NCBI GenBank assembly: GCA_042408195.1
Contig: JBHOQL010000017.1
Location: forward strand, 1-48,151
Length of the DNA: 48,151 nt
Source: SpSt-600 sp042408195
GTDB lineage: Bacteria > Chloroflexota > Anaerolineae > SpSt-600
Direction of reading: 5' to 3'
The position numbers were made by a program, and so were the translations under genes. Every line of letters starts with the position of its first letter. Position 1 is the stretch's first letter. The notes beneath the pieces were generated by a model. That model saw nothing but the letters and a program-made list of their open reading frames with translations, did not search any database and had not been told where the DNA came from. This document shows positions 7,221 through 14,985 of this stretch, piece by piece.

Positions 7221-8450
7221 CTACTCCTTTGCTCCGCCTCGCCACCACTCCACCCCAAACGCGCCAAAGACCGCCAGCATCAGCCCCAGCACGCCGGCCA
7301 CTGCAGTGTTGAGCAGTTTGCGGGGACTGGTGGGTTTCTCCGGCGGTGCGGCCTGGCTGGCCAGCCGGACTTCGCCCGTTGAGGCGTCCTCGGCCGCAAT
7401 GCGGGCCTCCTCCACTTTCCGCGCCAGCGTCATATATGTCTCCCGCGCCACATCCCGCGCCCTGATCAGCCGATCCTCTTCGGTGCGCACTTGCTGTAAC
7501 TCCTGCTGCAAGGCCAGAATCTGCGGCTCCAGTTCCGCCAGCCGCGCGTCAATCTCAGCGGATTTCCTCTCCAGAACCCGCACCAAGTCATCCAGAAACG
7601 CAATCTGCTCCGGCAGGGATTTTTCCGAGAGCGTCGCCGCACTATCCACCTGCAACTGGATAGGCGCCGAAGCGTGGGCATTGAAAGCTTTGATCTCCAG
7701 AAAGAGCGCGGTCAACTGGTCCGCCAGGGTCGCGGGCTGATCTGCCGGCTGGCGGCTCAACTGCTCCCGCAGGCCCTGAATGTCCTGAACGATGTAGGCG
7801 ATCTGGCGCTGGTCGGTCAGATAGTCCGCCTGCATCTGCCGGTAGGAATTCAACTGATTCTGCAGGACCGATTCCCGGTTGCGGGCCTGGAACTCCACCA
7901 GCGCCTCCTCCGCAGCGGTCAGTTCAGCCTTCGCCCGCTCCAGTTGCTGCTGGTAGAACTGCAGTTGCGATTGGGCTTCGGTGCCGTAGATTTCGTTAGC
8001 CCGCCGGACGAAAATCTCGGCCCAGAGATTGGCAATATGTGCTGCTGTCTCCGGGTCCCGATAGCGCACAGTCAGGCGGATCACACTGGGGTCGGCCCCG
8101 GATTTGGCCTGCACCATCTCCCGCAGAGCCTGCAGGGTCTCCACCTTTTCCGGTCGTGGGTTCAGCCGAGCCAGCAACTCCTGCAGAACCTCGTCGCTAG
8201 TTGCCAGTTCCGGGTAGGCCTTGTAGGCGGGTTGGATGTTATACAGGGTTTCAATCCGGGGATCAAACTGCATTACATAGCGGGGCTTAGCCACTGTTAT
8301 TAATGCTGTTGCCTCATAAGTGGGGGGTAACAAGAAACTAATCACCAAGGCAACAAGAGCGGCAACTAAAGTCGCACCTAAAATCTCTTTCCAATACTTT
8401 AGAAGAATTGCGATGTAAACTCGCAAGTCAATGGTTTCTTCCATTTCCAT
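7221..8450 (-). CDS. Wzz/GumC-family polysaccharide chain-length determinant
   Basis: Predicted polysaccharide co-polymerase that sets chain length or assists export of a surface glycan. The Wzz N-terminal domain starts at IDLRVYIAILLKYWKEI. Transmembrane helix 1 spans about residues 20-42, and a long periplasmic/extracellular coiled-coil region runs from about 165 to 350. A second membrane helix sits near residues 382-402, after the proline-rich APPEKPTSPRKLL motif typical of the family. No C-terminal tyrosine kinase domain is present and no separate kinase is seen nearby. Base composition shifts within the first 60 codons (see findings). The upstream ATGGAGGG offers a ribosome-binding site. 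Confidence 0.85.
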   Translation of the reverse strand: MEMEETIDLRVYIAILLKYWKEILGATLVAALVALVISFLLPPTYEATALITVAKPRYVMQFDPRIETLYNIQPAYKAYPELATSDEVLQELLARLNPRPEKVETLQALREMVQAKSGADPSVIRLTVRYRDPETAAHIANLWAEIFVRRANEIYGTEAQSQLQFYQQQLERAKAELTAAEEALVEFQARNRESVLQNQLNSYRQMQADYLTDQRQIAYIVQDIQGLREQLSRQPADQPATLADQLTALFLEIKAFNAHASAPIQLQVDSAATLSEKSLPEQIAFLDDLVRVLERKSAEIDARLAELEPQILALQQELQQVRTEEDRLIRARDVARETYMTLARKVEEARIAAEDASTGEVRLASQAAPPEKPTSPRKLLNTAVAGVLGLMLAVFGAFGVEWWRGGAKE

Positions 8451-9191
8451 GTATTTTGCCCTCCATGTAGCTTATCCTAAGGGGCTTCAAAGCAATAAGT
8501 ATCATTAGCCGCTGCCCAGGTAATACCTCGTCTCAACCTGCGAACTAAGAGGGGCAATTAATGGGGGTTTACATAAATGATAAATTTTTACTTACAAGCT
8601 CCGCCCTCCTGCTCACGTGGGTCCGTGAGCAGTAGAATAACTTTTTTGTTTTTATATTATTACTCACAGAAAGCCTGGTGTCAAATCACGAGGATCGCAG
8701 TTTCCAATCTGCAAGCCCGGCTGAAAAGCGGTCGCTGGGAAGAGGCGCTTACCCGACGTTCTTCTCCTTCCCAAACCCATACCTGTAATCCGGCGCACTT
8801 ACCATGACAAATAGTGCACGCACCCAGAAGAGGACCCTGAATCCCTATCTCAACCCATCGGTGCCACCGGAGCCAGAAGGGCAGAGCGAACCCTCATCCC
8901 ATATACCTAAAATCCTTTGGGCTAACCGCAAGCGGGGCCTAGGAGTCTAGGAACAGGAAACAGCGGCTATTTTCGCATTGTTTTAAGTGTTACTGGAAGG
9001 TCAGCATACCCTCGAAGGGGACAAGTCTCACCAAACGTCCTAAAACTCGATCGAAATGTACCAGTACCGCTGATGTTTCCTCTGCAACTTGTGCCCGGTT
9101 CTCATAGATCTACCAACTTGAATGCCCAAGAGCAACTTTTATCCCGAATACTGGAACTTTACCCCAGCCGAGCCTCACAACCGGTGGCAAA
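8451..9191. other. Long intergenic stretch, mostly unexplained
   Basis: About 740 bases separate the Wzz gene from the promoter of the YqeC-MocA gene. No recognisable gene or RNA was found. A 48-codon open frame from ATG 8804 to TAG 8950 (plus strand) is rich in proline and serine and has no ribosome-binding site or family resemblance. A hairpin followed by T-rich sequence is listed separately. The AT content is clearly higher than in the polysaccharide genes to the left. Confidence 0.5.
8609..8647 (+). terminator. Possible rho-independent terminator
   Basis: CTGCTCACG pairs perfectly with CGTGAGCAG (9 bp, six-base loop). The sequence continues into TAGAATAAC and then a run of six T. The T run starts nine bases from the stem, farther than ideal, and no plus-strand gene ends here, so this may be a remnant of an older gene arrangement. 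Confidence 0.35.
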
Positions 9192-9220
9192 TGGACAGAA
9201 CCCCGGGTTCAGAGTATCAT
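9192..9220 (+). promoter_or_regulatory. Candidate sigma-70-type promoter for the YqeC-MocA gene
   Basis: TGGACA at 9192-9197, a 17-base spacer and TATCAT at 9215-9220. Transcription would begin a few bases before the GGAGAG that serves ATG 9238, giving a very short leader and excluding the longer in-frame start at 9073. Confidence 0.45.
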
Positions 9221-9237
9221 ATAATGGAGAGATGGAA

Positions 9238-10626
9238 ATGTTGCTCAGAGAAACTTTGGGCATCAACACAGGAGAAATCATCTCGCTCACGGGGGCAGGT
9301 GGTAAAACTTCCCTAGCGCTGCGCCTTTTGGCTGAATTAAAAAGCGAAGGGTTCAGGGTTATTTTCACCACTACCACCAGAATACTGGAGCCCATCACAG
9401 GCCCCGACGAACTATTGCTTCTGGAAGAAGATGAACTCATTATTCCAAAACGCATCCGTGAAGCCTTCAATCAATTCAGAGCTGTTATACTGGCCCGCCG
9501 TAGACTCAAGGAAAGGGTCTCCCTAACCCCCCACTACCCCTTTCCTGTACGAGCACGCAAGCTCCAGGGAATATCTCCAGAGGCCGTTGACCGAATCCAC
9601 GAAGCCGTAGGCGATGCCGTCATAATCGTTGAAGCCGACGGAGCAAAAGGGCGTTTGCTCAAAGCCCCTGCTCCCCACGAACCCGTAGTTCCCTCTTCCA
9701 CTTCGCTCTACATTTCAATAGCCCATGCCGATGCCGTAGGCAAACCAATTGCTGCAGAGTTTGTCCACAGACCCCAGGAAGTGGCCAGATTGCTGGGCTG
9801 TCCCGAAGATTCCGCTCTGGACGAAGCAGCTATTGCTTCGCTGCTGCTGCATCCGGAAGGGGGAATGAAGGGGAAACCCCCTTCGGCCAGGTTCGTCCCG
9901 GTTATAAATTGCCGGGAGGAGGAAAACCCCCAGAGTGCCTACAGGATCGCCCGCTACCTCCTCCGCTCTTCAGAGGTTAAATTTGTCCCCATCGCAACCC
10001 TTTGGGGAGAGGAACCGATAAGGGATATTGTGGGAAGGGTAAAGGGAATAATTCTGGCTGCCGGTGCCTCTGAGCGTTTCGGCTACCCCAAGCAGCTCGC
10101 GCTTGTGGAAGGCGTTACCATGCTGGAAAGGGTGGTGGAAATAGCTCTGGCCTCGCCCCTGGAAGACGTTGTAGTGGTCCTGGGAGCACACGCTGAAAGA
10201 CTCATCCCGCTTCTGGAAAGGAGGCCTGTCCAGGTGGTAGTCAACAGGGAATGGGAAGAAGGTATCGCCTCTTCCGTCAGAGCAGGGATCCTAGCGGCCG
10301 GCCCAGAAACCGAAGCTCTGGTCTTCTTCTTGGCTGACCAGCCTTTTGTGAGGCCAAAGACAGTGGCAGCAGTGATAAACCGCTACTACAAGACCCGCAA
10401 GCCCATCGTGGCCCCAACTTTCAGAAGCACAAGGGGCAACCCGGTGCTCTTTGACCGCTCCACTTTCCTGGAGCTGGCATCCATCAGGGGCGACAAGGGA
10501 GGCCGTTCTCTCATGGAGACTCACCCCGATTGGGTAGAAATGGTAGAGGTGGATGACCCCGGAATCCTGATAGATATTGATACGCCTCAGGACCTTAGCC
10601 TAAGCAAGGAAACGCTCTCGATGTGA
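9238..10626 (+). CDS. YqeC-like selenium-dependent hydroxylase accessory domain fused to MocA-like nucleotidyltransferase
   Basis: Two domains in one chain. Residues 1 to about 265 match YqeC, a P-loop protein found with selenium-dependent molybdenum hydroxylases: EIISLTGAGGKTSLALRLL is the nucleotide-binding loop, followed by FTTTTRILEP and IIVEADGAKGRLLKAP. From about residue 270 a MobA/MocA-type transferase follows: GIILAAGASERFGYPKQL, VVNREWEEGIASSVRAGI, FFLADQPFV and RGNPVLFDRSTFLEL. It would transfer CMP to molybdopterin for xanthine-dehydrogenase-family enzymes. I take ATG 9238 as start, with GGAGAG seven bases upstream; an in-frame ATG at 9073 lies upstream of the promoter candidate. 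No hydroxylase subunits are in the window. The 3' end overlaps the convergent RlmD gene by 40 bases. Confidence 0.82.
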   Translation: MLLRETLGINTGEIISLTGAGGKTSLALRLLAELKSEGFRVIFTTTTRILEPITGPDELLLLEEDELIIPKRIREAFNQFRAVILARRRLKERVSLTPHYPFPVRARKLQGISPEAVDRIHEAVGDAVIIVEADGAKGRLLKAPAPHEPVVPSSTSLYISIAHADAVGKPIAAEFVHRPQEVARLLGCPEDSALDEAAIASLLLHPEGGMKGKPPSARFVPVINCREEENPQSAYRIARYLLRSSEVKFVPIATLWGEEPIRDIVGRVKGIILAAGASERFGYPKQLALVEGVTMLERVVEIALASPLEDVVVVLGAHAERLIPLLERRPVQVVVNREWEEGIASSVRAGILAAGPETEALVFFLADQPFVRPKTVAAVINRYYKTRKPIVAPTFRSTRGNPVLFDRSTFLELASIRGDKGGRSLMETHPDWVEMVEVDDPGILIDIDTPQDLSLSKETLSM

Positions 10627-11819
10627 AAGGTCTGGGGAAACATATCCACCGGTTGCACCCTTTCCAACTCATATCCGCCCTTAACGAGAAAGGCCAGGTC
10701 TCTGGCCAAAGTAGCGGGGTCGCACGAAACGTAGACGACCCGGCGAGGTTTGAGCTGCAGCAGGCCTTCAAGAGCCTTCCTCTCCATGCCCGTTCGGGGC
10801 GGATCCACCACCGCCAGGTCAACCCCCTCCTTCAGTTGCTCCAGAACTTCTTCCATCAACCCATTGATGAAAAGGACATTTCTTGCATCCTGGGCCTCGG
10901 CGTTGAGCATGGCATCGTTCACGGCGAAGGGGTTTTCCTCTATCCCAATGACCTTCGCAACCTTGTCTGCCAAGGCCAGTCCGAAAAGTCCGACTCCGCA
11001 GTAACCATCCAACAAAGTCTCGTTGCCCTCAGGAGCCAAGAATTCCCTGGCTGTTTCCACTAACTTTTCGGCTTGGGGTGTATTGACCTGGAAGAAACTC
11101 ATGGCCGAAATCCGGTAGAGCTTGCCTGCCACCTCCTCCTGGATGAAATCGTTCCCCGCCATCACCACCGGAGGGCCTGAAGGGGGAATCAGCACGCAAG
11201 AAATGGGCAGTTCAGTGGAAAGCTCAACAATCTCCTTGCCCGCTGTTTCCAAAACGAGGAGCTGCTGACTCGTTCTTACCCCAACTTTCACCTTGAGGGA
11301 CAACAGAGGGGGAAGCTCCATCTCCAAGGCTTCCAAGACTTCCTCCACGAGGGGATGCAGTATGTAACACTCTTCAATAACGACCAGTTCAGTGCTGCGG
11401 AGGGCTTGGAAAGCCAGCATTCCTTCCTGGGTAACCCGGAAACGGACAGAATTGCGGTAATGCCAGGGCCATGGGCTGGGGATAGTAGGGAGGACTTCGG
11501 CTTCGAGGCCTCCGATGCGGGAGAGCTGTTCAGACAAGATTTCCCGCTTGAATTGAAGCTGAGCCTGGTAATCGATATGCTGCCACTGACAACCACCGCA
11601 CCTCCCAAAATATGGACAGGGCGGTTCAACCCTATGGGGCGAAGGCTCCAGAACCTCCACGAGCCTGGCCCTTGCCCAGGTCCGGTGTTCTTCCTCCAGC
11701 TCGGCCTTGATCCTTTCCCCTGGTATACCCCCGGCCACAAAGACAGCCTTGCCCTCGTAGAAGCCGAGGGCTTCGCCTCCGTGCGCCATCTTTTCCAGGC
11801 TTAACTCTATTGACTTCAT
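10587..11819 (-). CDS. rlmD: 23S rRNA (uracil-5-)-methyltransferase, RlmD/RumA family
   Basis: SAM-dependent m5U methyltransferase of the TrmA/RlmD family. The N-terminal TRAM RNA-binding domain spans about residues 1-55 (LSLEKMAHGGEALG). The iron-sulfur cysteine cluster is CPYFGRCGGCQW at residues 68-79, with a fourth cysteine expected in IEECYILHP. The SAM motif is LLDGYCGVGLFGLALA, the substrate loop is VVDPPRTGM, and the catalytic cysteine lies in YVSCDPATLARDL near residue 367. The length of 410 residues is typical. The start overlaps the stop of the UbiA gene upstream by four bases, so the two are co-transcribed. RlmCD-type specificity for two uridines is possible. Confidence 0.87.
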   Translation of the reverse strand: MKSIELSLEKMAHGGEALGFYEGKAVFVAGGIPGERIKAELEEEHRTWARARLVEVLEPSPHRVEPPCPYFGRCGGCQWQHIDYQAQLQFKREILSEQLSRIGGLEAEVLPTIPSPWPWHYRNSVRFRVTQEGMLAFQALRSTELVVIEECYILHPLVEEVLEALEMELPPLLSLKVKVGVRTSQQLLVLETAGKEIVELSTELPISCVLIPPSGPPVVMAGNDFIQEEVAGKLYRISAMSFFQVNTPQAEKLVETAREFLAPEGNETLLDGYCGVGLFGLALADKVAKVIGIEENPFAVNDAMLNAEAQDARNVLFINGLMEEVLEQLKEGVDLAVVDPPRTGMERKALEGLLQLKPRRVVYVSCDPATLARDLAFLVKGGYELERVQPVDMFPQTFHIESVSLLRLRS

Positions 11820-12685
11820 TGCAAGTAAAGGATAGCAATAACGGTCAGGCCCCAGAGAAGGATCCCTATTAACAGCGGCTTATCGGTGAAAATGAGCTCT
11901 TCCGGTGCTCCCCCTTCCCCCTTAACATGAATGAGGTAGAGGTAGCGGAATAGGCAGTATATCACCAGAGGGATGGTGAGCATCATCGTGTGATTGGGAG
12001 GAAGGTTGGGGGCGGAGAAGGTGTAGAGGGAGTAAGCCACAATAGTGCCAGAAGTTACTATCACTATCATCTCGTCGAGGAGGCGCAGATTGTATTCCTC
12101 TAGAATTGCCCTGTGGTTTGAAGCATTTTCGCTGAGGAGCAGAAGCTCATGGCGGCGCCGGCTTATGCTTATGAAAAGGGCCAGCAGGGTAGTACAGATG
12201 TAGAGCCAAGGGGAAAACCTCTCAGCCTTCACCAGGATTACACCGGCGGCAACCCTCAGGACAAAGCCTGCCGATACGGTGAAAACATCCAGCAAAACCA
12301 CATTTTTTAGCCAAAAAGAGTAAGCCACCATCGTTACCAAGTAGGCCAATGCGACGAGTCCGAAGAGGAAATCCAGGAAGAAGGAAGCGGGGATGAGGGT
12401 GATTCCGATGAGCGAAGCGGTGGCCAGAGCGATCTCAGGTCTCAGCTGACCGGAAGCGATAGGCCTTTTCCTCTTGGTGGGATGGAGGCGATCCTTCTCC
12501 GCATCTACCACATCGTTCACCAGGTAGACTGCACCCGAGAGAAGGCAGAAAATGAGGAACCCCAACACTGTCTTAGAGAATGGGACAAACCTGAAGAGCT
12601 TTTCGTCAAATATTAGGGCTGCGAATAGGAAAACGTTTTTAGCCCACTGCTTCGGCCTCATGGCTTTGAAAAGGGCAACGATCAT
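11816..12685 (-). CDS. UbiA-family prenyltransferase, decaprenyl-phosphate phosphoribosyltransferase type
   Basis: Polytopic membrane enzyme that joins a sugar phosphate or aromatic acceptor to a polyprenyl chain. The first aspartate motif NDVVDAEKDRLHPTKRKRP is that of the UbiA subgroup making decaprenyl-phosphoryl phosphoribose, a precursor of arabinose-containing wall polymers. The second motif region is DVFTVSAGFVLRVAAG. RPKQWAKNVFLFAAL at the N-terminus is also typical. There are eight to nine hydrophobic helices. I start it at 12685 (MIVALFKAMRPKQW), preceded by GAGGAG. A longer frame from 12805 would span a promoter (12720-12748) and adds 40 residues with no family similarity. Confidence 0.82.
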   Translation of the reverse strand: MIVALFKAMRPKQWAKNVFLFAALIFDEKLFRFVPFSKTVLGFLIFCLLSGAVYLVNDVVDAEKDRLHPTKRKRPIASGQLRPEIALATASLIGITLIPASFFLDFLFGLVALAYLVTMVAYSFWLKNVVLLDVFTVSAGFVLRVAAGVILVKAERFSPWLYICTTLLALFISISRRRHELLLLSENASNHRAILEEYNLRLLDEMIVIVTSGTIVAYSLYTFSAPNLPPNHTMMLTIPLVIYCLFRYLYLIHVKGEGGAPEELIFTDKPLLIGILLWGLTVIAILYLQ

Positions 12686-12719
12686 CTCCTCTTTTCTCCC
12701 GGGAAAAGGTGACGGGAAG

Positions 12720-12748
12720 ATGATACCGCAATAGGGTGAAATAGTCAA
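12720..12748 (-). promoter_or_regulatory. Sigma-70-type promoter for UbiA-rlmD
   Basis: On the minus strand TTGACT, a 17-base spacer and TATCAT. It sits 35 bases before ATG 12685, which supports that start. Confidence 0.6.
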
Positions 12749-12848
12749 ACCACTACCGGGCTCTCCATCGGCACACTGATGGCAAAGCTTCTTGCCCATG
12801 CCCAAGTTAATTCAAAGGCTAAGGTTGCTGGGAAAATCCGGCAAAGCT

Positions 12849-12876
12849 TTGACTTTTGCAGGGGATTGAATATAAT
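12849..12876 (+). promoter_or_regulatory. Sigma-70-type promoter for the peptidase/transport operon
   Basis: TTGACT at 12849-12854, a 16-base spacer and a perfect TATAAT at 12871-12876. The first peptidase starts at ATG 12904 behind TTGGAGGAA. An upstream in-frame ATG at 12856 falls inside this promoter and is therefore unlikely. Confidence 0.65.
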
Positions 12877-12903
12877 GCTTTTGAGAAAAGATTGGAGGAA
12901 AGC

Positions 12904-13938
12904 ATGGACACTTTTGAAATCCTGAAGAAGCTCTCGGAAGCGTTCGGAGTATCAGGCAGCGAAGGTGGGGTTTCCCAGATTATAGAGGGAGAATTCAGGA
13001 AGTATGTGGACGAGATTAAAACCGATGCGCTCGGCAATTTGATCGGGCTGAAGAGAGGCTCAGGGCCTTCCCAAGGCCGCATAATGCTAGCCGCTCACAT
13101 GGATGAAATAGGCCTCATGGTCTCGCAGATTGAGAAAGGATTCATCCGCTTTACCGCTGTGGGAGGAATAGATGACCGGATCCTCCCAGGCCAGGAGGTT
13201 GTAGTCCACGGACTCAGGCCCCTTCCCGGCGTGATCGTCACAAAGCCACCTCATTTGCTTCCGCCAGAAGAGCGCCGGAAAATAACTCCAAAGGACGAGC
13301 TCTTCGTTGATGTGGGCTTGCCGGAAGAAGAGGTCAATTCACTAGTGAGGGTTGGTGATTTCATAAGTTTTGCCGCAAAATGTGTCAAGCTGCAGGGGGA
13401 TATGGCCTCGGGCAAAGCCTTTGACGACCGCGCTTCCGTAGCGGCCCTCATCTACTGCCTCGAGCAACTTTCTCTCATGAAACACCAATGGGATGTTTAC
13501 GCCGTTGCCACCTCTCAGGAGGAATTGGGACTGAGAGGAGCAGTAGTCAGCGCCTACGGCATAGCTCCTGACCTAGCCATAGCTATAGACGTGGGCTTCG
13601 GCGATAGTCCTGGAGTTTCCGAGGCTGAGACCATAAGGGTGGGCAAAGGCCCAGCCATAGCAATAGGACCCAATTTCCATCCGCTCCTGAGGGAAGCATT
13701 GATCAGAACGGCCAAAGAACTGGAAATCCCCTACCAGATTGAAGCCATCCCAGGCCCCAGTGGTACCGACGCCTGGGCTATCCAAGTCTCACGGGAAGGG
13801 ATCCCAACCGCCCTGCTATCAATACCTTTGCGCTACATGCACACCCCTGTGGAAATCCTGTCCATAAAGGATGTTGAGCGGACGGGCCTCCTCTTGGCCA
13901 GCTTCATATCCCGATTGGAAAAATTCCCTCCGGAGTAA
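12904..13938 (+). CDS. M42-family metalloaminopeptidase (first of three)
   Basis: Dinuclear-metal aminopeptidase of the TET/FrvX/glucanase-like M42 family, which trims amino-terminal residues from short peptides, usually as a large cage in the cytoplasm. Metal-ligand motifs are all present: AAHMDEIGLM near residue 63, KAFDDRAS near 172, the catalytic SQEELGLRGA near 205, AIDVGFGD near 228 and the final histidine in RYMHTPVE near 310. The length of 344 residues is typical. GGAGG precedes ATG 12904. It is the first gene after a consensus promoter and is followed six bases later by a second paralogue. Confidence 0.9.
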   Translation: MDTFEILKKLSEAFGVSGSEGGVSQIIEGEFRKYVDEIKTDALGNLIGLKRGSGPSQGRIMLAAHMDEIGLMVSQIEKGFIRFTAVGGIDDRILPGQEVVVHGLRPLPGVIVTKPPHLLPPEERRKITPKDELFVDVGLPEEEVNSLVRVGDFISFAAKCVKLQGDMASGKAFDDRASVAALIYCLEQLSLMKHQWDVYAVATSQEELGLRGAVVSAYGIAPDLAIAIDVGFGDSPGVSEAETIRVGKGPAIAIGPNFHPLLREALIRTAKELEIPYQIEAIPGPSGTDAWAIQVSREGIPTALLSIPLRYMHTPVEILSIKDVERTGLLLASFISRLEKFPPE

Positions 13939-13944
13939 AGGGCT

Positions 13945-14976
13945 ATGCTCCTCAAAGAACTATCCGAAGCACGCGGAGTTTCAGGAAACGAGGACAAAGT
14001 CCGGGAAATAATCCGGAACCATATAGAACCACACGTAGATCAGATTTCGGTGGACAGCATCGGCAACCTGATAGCCGTCAAGAAAGGAGATGGCTCCTTA
14101 AACCTCAAGGTAATGCTGGCTGCCCACATGGACGAAGTAGGCCTCATGGTCACCCACATAGACGAAAAAGGTTACCTTCACTTCGGATTTGTGGGAGGAA
14201 TTGATGAGCGAATCCTGCCCGGAAAGCGGGTTCTCGTCGGGGAGAAGGCCATCCCCGGTGTGATTGGCTTGAAGCCTGTGCACCTCCTTAAAGATGAGGA
14301 GCGCTCACAGGTCGTCCCAGTGGACAGGCTTGTCATAGATATTGGGGCTGGAGACAAGGCCTCCGCTGAAAGAGTTGTGCAGGTTGGGGATTACATAACT
14401 TTTGACGTAGCTTTTAAGGAACTCGGCTCCCGCCGGGCAATGGGGAAAGCCTTTGACGACCGGGCCGGGTGCGCAGTTCTGGCCGAGTTAGTGAAAGATC
14501 GTTATCCTTTTGACCTCTATGCGGTCTTCACCGTTCAAGAGGAGGTAGGACTACGGGGGGCAAAGGTGGCTGCCTACGCCATAGAACCCGATGCCGCTTT
14601 CTCCATAGAGGGGACCGTAGCTGATGATCTGCCGAAGGAGAAGGACTTAAGCCCTACCACAAGGCTCGGGCATGGCCCGGCCATAACTCTGATGGACCGA
14701 ACCTTCGTCGCTTTCCACCCCTTGGTCCGCCTCTTGGTTGAGGCTGCCGAGGCCGAAGGAATACCCTATCAATTCAAGCAACCTCTGGTCGGAGGGACCG
14801 ATTCCGGAGCTATACATTTAACCCGCAAGGGGGTGCCCTCCGCTACCGTGGCCGTTCCATGCCGTTACATCCATTCCCCAACTTCTATCCTGAGCCTAGA
14901 TGACTTTGAGAACACAATCCGTTTGATGAAGGCAGCCCTTAAGAGGCTAAGGCCAGAACACCTGAAGTTAGAGTAA
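13945..14976 (+). CDS. M42-family metalloaminopeptidase (second of three)
   Basis: Paralogue of the flanking genes, 343 residues. AAHMDEVGLMV, KAFDDRAGCAV, VQEEVGLRGAKVAAY and CRYIHSPTSI keep the metal ligands. At the position where the other two copies have an aspartate (AIDV, AVDI), this one has glutamate in AFSIEGTVADD, a variant also found in FrvX/YpdE-type members, so its metal site and perhaps its specificity differ. It starts six bases after the first peptidase and ends nine bases before the third, so the three are translated from one message. Confidence 0.9.
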   Translation: MLLKELSEARGVSGNEDKVREIIRNHIEPHVDQISVDSIGNLIAVKKGDGSLNLKVMLAAHMDEVGLMVTHIDEKGYLHFGFVGGIDERILPGKRVLVGEKAIPGVIGLKPVHLLKDEERSQVVPVDRLVIDIGAGDKASAERVVQVGDYITFDVAFKELGSRRAMGKAFDDRAGCAVLAELVKDRYPFDLYAVFTVQEEVGLRGAKVAAYAIEPDAAFSIEGTVADDLPKEKDLSPTTRLGHGPAITLMDRTFVAFHPLVRLLVEAAEAEGIPYQFKQPLVGGTDSGAIHLTRKGVPSATVAVPCRYIHSPTSILSLDDFENTIRLMKAALKRLRPEHLKLE

Positions 14977-14985
14977 GGAGGGAAA

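Noticed and set aside
8577..8807. 76-codon plus-strand frame in the gap before the YqeC-MocA gene
   Set aside because: It spans a terminator-like hairpin and T-rich DNA, lacks a ribosome-binding site and resembles nothing known.
9073..9237. N-terminal extension of the YqeC-MocA protein
   Set aside because: The added 55 residues lack similarity to YqeC, and the promoter candidate and GGAGAG both lie inside this stretch.
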